Source: Methyloferula stellata AR4
Lineage (GTDB): Bacteria; Pseudomonadota; Alphaproteobacteria; Rhizobiales; Beijerinckiaceae
Assembly: GCF_000385335.1 (NCBI RefSeq)
Contig: NZ_ARWA01000001.1
Coordinates: 2,186,001 to 2,250,000, forward strand
Direction: 5' to 3'
Length of the DNA: 64,000 bases
Positions within the stretch are counted from its first letter, which is position 1; each line of letters begins with the position of its first letter. The notes under the pieces were generated by a model. That model was not told the DNA's origin and searched no databases. It saw only the letters and a program-made list of their open reading frames with translations. Positions 15,001 to 27,000 of the stretch are shown piece by piece. The position numbers and the translations under genes were made by a program.

Positions 15001-18000
15001 CGCGCTGCATGTCGATATTATCTATGGCGGTTCTTTCGGCGCGTCCGGCACCTTGGGCGTCCTGCGCGCTTTGGCGCAATCGAATATCAATATCGACCAG
15101 ACCGCTGGCGCTCTCTATGTGCTCGATGCTTTCTCGCAAGCGGGCAATGTCACGCTCGGGGCGGCGGGCTTCATCCTCAATGGGGGCAATCTCACCGATC
15201 CGACCAATCTGAATTCGGGTGTCAAGACCGGCATCGGAAGCAGTGACGGTGCGAATGTCTATGGCAATACGGTTCAGTTGAATGCGGGCCAGGCCCAATC
15301 GGGCGGTATCGGCAACGGCTCGACGGCCTTTAACATCGTCAGCGCCTATAGCGGCGCCGGAACGGTGACCGCGACGGCCGGCGATGAAAATATCTATCTG
15401 GTCGAAGTGACGGGCGACATTTCATTGATGTCGGTCGATGCCGGGTCCGCTATCGCTTTCCTCACGGCCACGGTCGGGAGCATCTGGAACGGCAGATCGG
15501 ACAATAATCAGGATATCGTAGGCGGGGCGGCCGACCTCATCGCCAATGGCAGTATCGGTAAGAGCACCGCGCGCATCGTCGGCACCGTCGATAATATCGA
15601 AGCGGTCTCGACCACCGGCAATATTTGGCTTTGGAATATTGGCGGCCTCGATGTGGGCGGTGTCTTAGGCGCCGACACGTCTTATGGGCTCAAGGCGGTG
15701 GCAGGAACGATCTCAATCCTGACCTCGAGCCCGCTCGAAATCGTCGAGAACGTCCTTGCGTATGGCGATATCACCAAACAGGCCGGCACCGCTGCCGGAG
15801 ACGACGATAATCTGATTGTCGATGCGGGCGTTTCCATCACATCGACCAACGGCGGAATTTCGCTCATCGCCGGCAATAACCTGACCCTCGATGGCGGTTC
15901 GGGTTCGAGCACTTGGAGCGGAACGCCCACCGGCGCGGTGCTGAGCGCCGCGACCACGATCCTGCTCGTGTCCGGCTATTTCGATACGTCGAGTGCCACT
16001 GACACCGATAATATTACGGTTCAATCGGGCGCCAGCATGCAGGCTGGTGGGGCGATCACCCTGAACTCGGCTGACAATATCATCATCGGCGGCGCGCAAA
16101 TCATTGCCGGCACGAACCTCACGTTCAACGCGGGTAATCAGACCAATTCGGTGGTTACGACTGGTACCAACAACAGCGTCACGGTGGCTGCGACCGCGAT
16201 CCTCACGGCCCAAACGGGGGCGCTCACGATCAACGCAGCCAATGATATCACCATCGGCGCAGCAGATCTGACCGCGCATACCAACCTGGTGCTTGATGCG
16301 GGCGATCAAACCACGTCGAGGCCGGCAACCGACGCTACGACCAATGAGGTCACCGTGGACGCGGGGGCCGAGCTTACGGCGCAAACGGGCGAGCTCGAAA
16401 TCACCGCGGCTAACTTCGTCACGGTCGGCGCCGCGCAACTGACGTCCTACCTCGGTTTGATGATCAATGCCGGCAATCAAAGCACATCGGCGACAGCAAC
16501 CGACGATACGACCAACAGTGTTGAGATCGAGGCAGGCGCCGTCTTGCAGGCGACGACCATGGGGATCACGATCGACGCGGGCAATGACATCTTCCTCGAT
16601 GGAGGGATTGCCAGCGGCCAGACCGTCACGATGGCCGGCGCGAAATTGACCGGCACGTCGGTCGCCCTCAACGCCGGTTGCGTCGCCACGGTGAATCCGC
16701 CAAGCGGAAGCGCCATCGACAGCGTGACCATCGGCTCCGGCGCGGTTGTTCAAGCGACCACCGGGTCGATCGCGATCAATGCCGCGAATGACATCACGAT
16801 CCGCGGCGCGGCCGCGCCGATCGCCGCGGCGCAATTGACCGCCGCGACCACGATCACGCTGCAGGCTGGATATCTGTTTGCAACGGGCCAATTCGACACG
16901 AACAGCGTCATTGTCGACGTCTTCGGCGCCTTCACCGCGGTAACGCTCTATATCGCGACCGGCGGCGGCGATGATGACGTCGAGTTCAGTCCGTCGGCTT
17001 TGGCCGCCAACACGTTCATCGATACGGGTGCCGGCAAGGATAAAATCCACGTCTATAATATGCCGAGCCTGACGAGCTATCAGAGCTACCTGGCGAATAA
17101 CGGGCAATTCGTCGACACGGTCAATCTCGACGGACAGGACGGCGCCGACACCTATCTGATCGATACGACGGTGAATTCGGACTATGTCATCAACGTCAAC
17201 GATAGCGGCGCGCTCAACAGCGGCACCAATTCGCTGATCATCAATGGCGCCGAAACCGACAAGGGGCAGACCTTCCTCGTCCGCAGCCAGTTCGTCGCTA
17301 TCCTGGAGTCGGATGGGAATCCGACCTATCAGCGCATCAATTACAACGAGACGATCACCAATCGCCTGACCATCAACGGCGGCAACATCACGCAAGGCAA
17401 TACCACCGCTTTCGGCAATTCCTATTATCTCGACGGCAATTCCGCGGTCATGACGATCAATGCCGGCAATGGCCTCGATTTCTTCCAGGTCGGGCAGGTC
17501 TATGACCCGAGCTCGTTCAACTATGATCCGAATGGCAAGGCGCTCGTGAACGGTGCGCCCGGAGCGCTTTCGGGCGGGGTCGGAGCCCTCCTCGGCGACG
17601 GTCTGAACCTGACCGGTACGACCGTCGGCGAATTGTCGGACGGTGTCGACAAGGCGACCGTGCTTTACGGCGGCTCGGGTGTCGACACGTTCGAGGTCTA
17701 TTCGAACAAGGCGGATCTGTCTCTGATCGGGGGCAGCGGCGACGACACCTTCATCGTCCGCGCCTTCCTGGTTGCCGCCGGTACGCATATCGGCGTCACG
17801 GGCGGCAGCGGCAACGACACGATCGAGTATAACGTCAACGCTCCAGTCGATATCGAGGGCGGCACGGGCTTCAATACGCTGGTCCTATTGGGGACAGAGG
17901 CGAACGATACGTTCGTCGTGACCAAGGACGGTGTGTTCGGCGGCGGCCTCAACGTCTCGTATACGAATATTCAGGCTGTCACGATCGATACGCTCGAAGG

Positions 18001-21000
18001 CAATGACACGGTCTATGTGCTCAGCACGCCGCAGGATGTCGTGACGACGATCAATGGCGGCCAGGGTGGCGACACGATCGTCGTCGGCGGCGATGTGAGC
18101 GGCGCGGTCATTTCGGCGAATACGCAAGGCGCATCGAGCGTCACCGACAACACGGTGCAGAGTCTCGATCCGAATTATAACAACACCTTCGTCCCCGGCC
18201 TGAGCGTTTTGGTCGGCGGGTCGGACCAGATCATCAGCCAGCAGCCGCAGTCGATCGTCCATGTCAACGATCCGACATCGATGACGTCTTTCACCGTCAG
18301 CGCGCCGCCTGGCCTGACCGGCAATCAGGTGGCTTACGTCAACGTTTCGCCGGCGCAGCCTTCGGCGGAGTGGGGCTCGGAGGGCGCAGCAGCGCTGCAA
18401 GTCTCGACCGATCCTAACGACCCGAACAGCTGGACCTCCAATCTGACGCTTGCGTTCACGGCCTCGACGGGGACGCAGACGGTCTATATGCGCGCGGCGC
18501 CCGTTCCGGCGAATGACACCTATTCGCGGAACGAAACAATCGTCGTCGCCAGCACGGTCATCAGCAGCGACGTTCCATCTCTCAACGGCCTCGTCTTGCC
18601 GACCGTGAAAGTCACGCTCGAGACAAGCGCGACGGGTCTCATCATCGACCAGGGCCTCGCGCCGACCACGATCGTCGCCGGACAAACCACCTACAGCTAC
18701 AATCTCTCGCTCAACAAGCAGCCCGCCCCGAATGAGACGGTCAAGGTCGCTCTGACGGGTGTTCCTGCGGGCGTGGTGGTGCTTGATAATGGCGTGGCAT
18801 TGCCGGTGGATCCCAGTTCGGGGCTGCCCTACGTCACCTTCACCGCGTCGGACTGGACTCAGGCGCAGACCATAACAGTGTCTTCGACGCTGACCGGCTC
18901 GCATGACGCGATCTCGCTCGACATCGGGCATGAGATCACCTCGACCGATCCGAACGGGACTGAGACTCCCGTCTTCTCCGCCACGGCGACCAATGGCGGC
19001 GACGTCAAACTCACGATCGCAGCGACCGATACGGCCGGTGTCCTCGTGCTGGCGCCGCAAGGCACGGCCTCTGTTACCGCAACGCAGACTTACACCTATC
19101 AGATGGTGCTGACCGGCCTTCCGCAGGCCATGGTCAACAATGTGCTGACCGATGTTCCCGTCACCATCAGCCTCGTCGGCGATGGGCAGACCATCGCGTC
19201 GAGCACCGATCCGCGCTTCAATGCGGCCAACCAGACGGTGACCTTCGATGCCGATCCGAACAATCCGGATTGGTACAAGCCGATCACCATTACGCTGAGC
19301 GACAATCCCAATTATGTCGCGCCGAGCGGCGGCAGCCAGGGCAGCAATCCGGCGACGGATATGTCCTTCCCGAACCAGCCGCATACGCTCTCGCAAATCA
19401 ACGGGCCGCTGATCATCGACGGCGGCACGCAGGCCGGGCAGCCATCGCTGGTTTCCGCCGTGGGTCTCCCCTATGAGATCCATAATACGCCTGTCACCGA
19501 GCCGAGCCTGCAAGGGCAAGGCGTCGGCAGCGGCGCGACCGATGTCGTGAAAATCTACGACGACGGCGCGACCACGGGCCAAACCGGTTATCTCACCGAT
19601 ATTCCTGCGGCCGACGAGTTCGGTACCCCCGTCACTACGGGCGACTCCCAGTTCTTCAGCGGTCAGGGCGTCAATATCAGCGGCCTCGGTCTGCCGGGAA
19701 CCAACAGCCATTACGATAGCAACGGCAATGTCATAACAAGCGGCGACATTTCGCATACGAGCTCGGCCACCGGCATCACCACGACCTACGAAGCCGGAAT
19801 CAACGTCGTCAATGTCGACTCTATCCAAGTCTATCTTGGCACCGGCGATGACACGTTCAACATAGACACGGCCGCACCGACCGTGAATGCGGATGACGGT
19901 CTGCAGACCATGATGGTGGTCGAGGGCGGCGGCGGCTCCAACACGATCAATGTGCAGGCGAGCAGCGATCCGCTCGTGCTTTACGGCAACGAGTCCGGCA
20001 GCGGCGTTGAATATAATTCTCCGGAGCGTCAGACCGGCATAGCCAATGGCAATGCCAACGCGTTCACCAACTTCGGCTCCGACACGATCAATGCCTCGGG
20101 CGCGACTGGCACCGTCGTTATCGTTGGCGGCCCCAAGAATGACACGCTGACGGGCGGCACCGGCACCAACTGGATCGCCGGCGGCGAGGGCAACGATACG
20201 ATCAGCGCCTCGGGCAAGATCAATTACATCTTCGGCGATTCGAGCTTTACGGTCGGCGCATTGTCGTCTGTTACTTTCAGGGGCGTGATCAGCCAGACGC
20301 TCGATCTGTCCAGCCGTCTGATGACGATCAACAACGGCGTCCTGCCAATGGATGCCGGCGTAAACGGCGGCGTCCTGTCGGCCGGCGCCGATACGATCAC
20401 GATCTCAGGCAATGGCGTCAGCACGGTCTTCGGCGATTACGCCACCATTGCGATCGCCAGTCAGGCAACACCTGGCGTTGTCGATCCCTTCAACAGCCTC
20501 GGCGTGGAATCCATCACCATGATGGCCTCCGTCAACACGTCGCTCGGCGGCGATGACACGATCACCATCAACGGCAACGGCAATAATGTCGTCATCGGCG
20601 GCGCGGGCGCGGATACGATCCTCCTCGGCTCCGGCGGCAAGAATGTCGTCATCGGCGATAATGGCGAGATCGATTATACGAACGCGGGTCAGCCGATCAG
20701 CGGCATTCCGACGAATGTGAGCTTCGGCAATGTCGATGGCGCCGGTACGATCACGCTGACGGATGGCGGGAACTGGGCGAGCCTTGGTTACACGGTGGGC
20801 CAGGGCATCTTCATCGGCTCGCTTTCGGATCCGAATGCCAATAACGCCAATGGGCCGGCCTTCAACGCCAGCGGACCGAACCCCTATTATACGATCGCGG
20901 CGATCAACGGCGCGACGCTGACCTTGCAAACCGGAGAGACGCTCACCGCTGAAGCAAAGGCGACGGTCAATCTCTCGCCGGTCACGATCAACGCACAAAA

Positions 21001-24000
21001 CAGCGCCGCGAGCAGCTTGAGCGGAATTCCCACTCTGGTCTCGTTCAGCAATACCGGCAATGCGGGTACCATAACGCAGGTCGACGGCGAGAGCTGGGCT
21101 GCGCTTGGCTATCAGGTCGGCCAAGGCATATTCATCGGTTCGGCGACCAATTCGAACAAAAATGGCGCGACTTTCGATCCGACCAAATCAAACGCCTATT
21201 ACACGATCGCGGCGATCAACGGCGCTACGCTGACTTTGGTAGACGGAGAGACGCTGACGGTCGAAAACGTCGCGACCGTCAATCTTTCGCCGGTCGCCAT
21301 CAACCCCATCCCGGCGCAAAGCACGCTGACGGGTGTTTCCACGCAGCCCTTGGCTCTGACATCGATCGAGTCGATCGACCCGGCGCATGGTGGCGCCGAC
21401 ATCATTGCCGGCCCGAAGGATTCGGACGGCAATTACACGCCGGCAGGCGCCGGCAACAATATCATCATCGGCGGCGTCGGTGCCGACACGATCGATATCG
21501 GCGGGACCAACAACACGGTCATCGGCGACGACGGCCAAGCGACCTATAATGGCGTGACGGGCAAGCTTACGTCGATCACCACGCTCGATCCGACGGTCGG
21601 CGGCGATGATACCATCAATGTCACGGGCGGCGGCAACGCGATCCTCGGCGGCTTCGGGGCAGATCACATCACCGTCGGCGGTTCGGGTAATACGATCCTC
21701 GGCGACAATGGTGAAGCCTTCTTCGATGACGGCGTGCTCGCTACGAATCCGTCGCTCGGGTTCGCCATCGCAACCACCGATCAGACGATCGGAGGCGACG
21801 ACACGATCACCATCACTGGCGATGGCAATAATGTCGTCTTCGGAGGGTCCGGCGCCGATACGATCCAGATCAACGGTAATGGAGAGAATGTCATTTTCGG
21901 CGACAATGGCGCCGCTGCCTATGTGAACGGCGTTCTAACTGAAGCCGCGACGACGGGCGAGACTGCACCCGCTGAAGTGTTCGGCAACACGGCTTTTCCA
22001 TCAAGCGAGTCGAACAATAGCGGCGTCGTTTACGGCGGCGATGATACGATCACCGTCAATGGCACCGGCAACAATGTCATCGTCGGCGGCTTCGGCGCCG
22101 ACACGATTACAACGGGTGCCGGCAATGCGATCGTTCTCGGCGACAGCGGCTTCGCGGTGTTCGATCCGACGACGGGCGCGCTGGTCGAGATTGCTTCGGA
22201 TCCGGTCACGTCCGCATCTGGAGTCCCGCAGCTTGATCTCACGATTGGCAGCGCCAATCTTGGTGTGTCCAGCTCCGACATCATCACGCTCGGCAATGGC
22301 AATAATGTCGTCATCGGCGGCGCCGGTGCCGATCAGATCACCGTCGGCACGACGGGCGCCAATGTCATCATCGGCGACGATGGCGAGGCGGATTACACCA
22401 ATGGCGTCCTGACCAAGATCTTCTCGACGGATGGTACGCTCGGCATCGGCGGAAACGACACGATCTCAGGACCGAACGGTGTACCTGGCGGCTCCGGCAA
22501 TAATGTCGTTATCGGCGGCATCGGCGCGGATATCATCACGCTTGGCGGCGCGAATAACACGATCATCGGCGACGATGGCATCGCGACCTTCGGTACGTCT
22601 GGCCAAATCCTGACGATTGCGACTCAAGATCCGACCTTCGGCGGCGATGATACGATCACAGTCACGGGCGGAAATAACGAGATCTTCGGCGGCACGGGCG
22701 CCGACACGATCACCGTGGAAGGCGCTTCGGCGGGCAATGTCATCGTCGGCGACGACGGCGATGCAACATTCACGAGCGTGCAGGTCAGCACCATGGTTGC
22801 GACCAGCGTGCTCAGCTTTATCGAGACGACCAATCAGACCGACGGCGGCGACGATATCATCACGACCGGCGACGGCAATGACGTCATTCTCGGCGGTTCC
22901 GGCGCGGATCGGATCAGCGTCGGGGACGGCAATAGCATCATCCTTGGCGATAATGGCGAGGCGACATTCGCCGTCGCTTTGGCCGGCGGCTCGATCGCCG
23001 CTGACGATGCGGCCTATAGCCGGACTCTGACTCTGATCGAGACTACGGCTCAAGAAGCCAACGGCACGGAAACGGCGGATCAGACCGCCGGCGGCATCGT
23101 CTATGGCGGCGACGACACGATCGACGTCGGCGCGGGCAATAATGTGATCGTCGGCGGCCTCGGGGCCGACGCGATCACGACGGGCAATGGCAATGATGTC
23201 GTGCTCGGCGACAGCGGGACTGCGACCTTCGATGCGACGACGGGCGATATCGTCAAGATCTTCTCGACATTCGGCAGTGCACCGGTCGGCGGCACGCGGG
23301 ACACCGGCACGTCGAGCGACGACGTCATCACGCTCGGTAACGGCAATAATGTCGTCATCGGCGGCGCCGGCAATGACCAGATCATCGTCGGCACGACCGG
23401 CGCCAATGTCATCATCGGCGACGATGGCGAGGCGGATTACACCAACGGCATCCTGACCAAGATCTTCTCGACCGACGGCACGCTTGGCATCGGCGGCAAC
23501 GACACGATCAGCGGTCCGAATGGCACATTCGGCGGCTCCGGTGACAATGTCGCGATCGGCGGCATCGGAGCGGATACCATCACGCTCGGCGGGGCGAACA
23601 ATACGATCATCGGCGACGACGGCATTGCGACCTTCGGAACCTCTGGCCAGATTCTGACGATTGCTACGCAGGACCCGACCTTCGGGGCCAGCGACACGAT
23701 CAAGGTCAATGGCGGTGACAATGTCATCTTCGGCGGCACCGGCGGCGATACAATCACCGTGCAGACGAGCGGAAACACGGTGCCGTCCGGCAACGTCATC
23801 GTCGGCGACGATGGCGACGCGACATTTACGAGCGAGCCGGTGAGCGCCACGTTTGCGACCAGCGTGCTCAGCTATATCGAAACGACCGATCAGACCGATG
23901 GCGGCGACGACACCATCACGACGGGCGACGGCAATAACGTCATCCTGGGTGGCTCTGGCGCCGATCGGATCACCGTCGGCGATGGCAATAGCGTCATCCT

Positions 24001-27000
24001 CGGCGACAATGGGAACGCGAGTTTCGTGGTGGCTTTGGCAAGTGGCTCCGTTCTCGGCGGCAACGCGGCCTATAGCCGGACCCTGACACAGATCGAAACG
24101 ACAGCCGAGATCGCCGCGACGTTGGGGTCACCTCAGCCCGTCGAGACGGCAAGTCAAACGACTGGCGGCAGGGTCTATGGCGGCGATGACACGATCACCG
24201 CCGGCAATGGCAATAACGTGATCTTCGGTGGCCTCGGCGCCGATACGATCACGGCCGGCAATGGCAATGACGTCATCCTCGGCGACAGCGGCACCGCGAA
24301 CTTCGACGCGGCCACTGGCGTCATCGTCAACGTCTTCTCGACCTTTGTCGGCGCTCCGGTCGGCGGCACGAGGGACACCGGCACGTCGAGCGACGACACG
24401 ATTCAGACCGGGCTCGGCAATAACGTCATCTTCGGCGGCTCCGGCGCCGATATGATCACGGCCGACAGCGGCAATCCCGGCACCGTCGTCTTCGGCGGCA
24501 TCAATGACATCATCCTCGGCGACAATGGCGAGGCGGACTTTACTGCCGGTGTCGTGACCGCAGTGTTCAGCACTTATACGAATGATGGCGGCGACGACAC
24601 GATCAAGGCCGGAAACGGCAATGACATCGTCTTCGGTGGCCTCGGGGCCGACGCCATCACGCTCGGTGACGGTGCGGATGTCGTTTACGGGGACAGTGCC
24701 TCGGCGCAATTCTCCACAGCCGGCGTCCTGCAGGTCGTCTTCGACCTGTCACCAAACGCCATCAACGGCGGAACGCGCGATACCGGCACGTCAAGCAATG
24801 ACGTCATTACCGTTGGCAATGGCTACGATGTCGTGGCCGGCGGTTCCGGCGCGGATACGATCACCGCGGGCAATGGCAACGATTACATCTTCGGCGACAA
24901 CGCTCTCGTTCAATTGGCGCTCGTCGGCAATTTCGACATCGTGACGCGTGCCGAATCCATCGATGCCTTGTATGGCAGCGCTGACACGATCATCGCCGGC
25001 AACGGAAATAATGCGATCGTCGGCGGCGACGGCAGCGATACGATAACCGCCGGCAATGGCGACAATATCGTCACCGGCGACAATGCCGAGATCGTCCAGG
25101 CCTTCAATGCCGACGGCACGCCTGTCCAAAATTCGAATGGCGATTTCCATCGCGATATCGTTCTTGAATCCATCGGGACGATCACGGCGGCGCTGGCCAT
25201 CGACAGCGGCGCTGATGCTGCAAACTCGAATCTCGCGGCGATCAGCGCCGCCGACCTCGTGCTTCTCGCTGGCGGCTTCAATGCGAATGGTACGCAGGCG
25301 TTGACCACCTCTGGCAACTGGCAGACAGAAGCTCTGCTTCTCAGCCTCCAGGCCGATGGCAACGATACGATTACCGTCGGTAATGGCACCAATGTCCTGA
25401 TCGGTCAGGGTGGCAACAACACCCTGATCGCGGGCAACGGAAATAACATCATCTTCGGCAATGGGGCTTCGAACACGGCGTCGCTGCAAAGCGACATCCC
25501 GATTATCGTCAACGCCGTGATGATCGAGAGTGCGCCCGGCATCAACGGTCTTTCCATACCGGCCTCCGGCCTGCTCGTCGTGCCGTCCATCACGCTCGAG
25601 CCTTACGGGCTTATCGTCGATGCGCCGCAGCTTGAGATGGGTCCGAGCGGCGCCGGCACACTGAGCACGCTGGCAAATGGCGGCATGATCGCGCAGTCGA
25701 ATGGCACCAGCTTGCAGGTCTACGCATCCATCGTGCCGAGCCTGCTTGACGGTTCAACCGCGCTTCCGGGCAACAATACGATCAAGGTCGGAAGCGGCAA
25801 CAATCTGATCTTCGGCAATGACGGCGAGATCGAGCCGCTCGTCACCACAGGCATTTCCGCGATCGATCAGGAGCTGCAAGGCCTTTCGGTCTCGCTGCTC
25901 GGGCTCTCGACCGATCTCAGCACGCTTGCTTATGCGCAAGATGCGGTGACGACGGCGCAAGGCGTTACGACCGCCTATGCCGTCAATATCGGCGACAACA
26001 TCATTACGGCCAACGGCGGTAACAATACGATCTTCGGCAATGAAGGGCAGATCTTCATACCCGGCGCGGCCTATGCGTTGCCGACGGACCAGTCTTATGA
26101 GACGGCGGTCTTGTCCTACACGTCGTACCTGCTGGACTTCCAGCAGGCGGTCGGAGACTTGTCCTACACGGCGCATGAGGCGACACAGCAGGCGATCAAT
26201 ACTTTCGCTGCCTTGCCCAACGCCTCGGCTGCACGCGGCACGCCGCATTCGCTGGTCATCGATTCCAATCAGATCAATGCGGGCAACGGGAACAATCTGG
26301 TCGCCGGAAATAACGGCATCGTCCTCGCGCCCGCCAGCAATACCGCGATGAATTGGGTCGCCGGATATAATGCCGGCACCGTGTCGGCAACCCAATCAGC
26401 CGTCAGCGGGATGATTTCGGCCGGCAATGCGGCGATCGCACAGCATCTGGCCGCGGCGCATCCGTTGAGCCTGCTTTCGTCCGGCTCTCTGTTCAATAAC
26501 GGGCAGGGCTATCAGATCAGCATGGACGACAATACGATTACCGGTGGAACGGGATCGAACATCCTGATTGGCAATAATGCCTTGATTCTGCAGCCTGTCA
26601 TAACGGGCGTCATCAGCGCTGTTTCCGAGGCTTCGGCCAGTCAGCAGGTCATGTTGACGGCGATGGATCGGTTGTTCCTCGGGCAATATTCGGCCGCGGC
26701 GGCCTATGGCGCGGCCTTCGGTGTCCAGCCGGCCTTCGTTCAGCGCGGTACGAGCGATGTCTCCACCTCCGGCGGCTTCAAGTTCACTCCCGGCAATATA
26801 GCGCTTGGCGACGACACCATCTCTTCCGGCAACGGCAACAACCTCGTCTTTGGTGACGATGCCGTGGTCGAACCCGATTTCTCGTCGGCGAGCCTTGGTC
26901 TCTCGACCTCGATGTTGGCGAATCCGATCGACGAACTCGGATCGCCCGGGACCTCCGGTTACAATTATGTCTATGGCTTCGGAGCCTTCGGTTCGCTGCA

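Noticed and set aside
7763..19828. Long minus-strand open frames opposite the giant gene (about 640-940 codons)
   Set aside because: They are Arg/Asp-rich mirror images of GC-rich plus-strand codons, have no recognisable domain, and lie fully inside an intact plus-strand gene.
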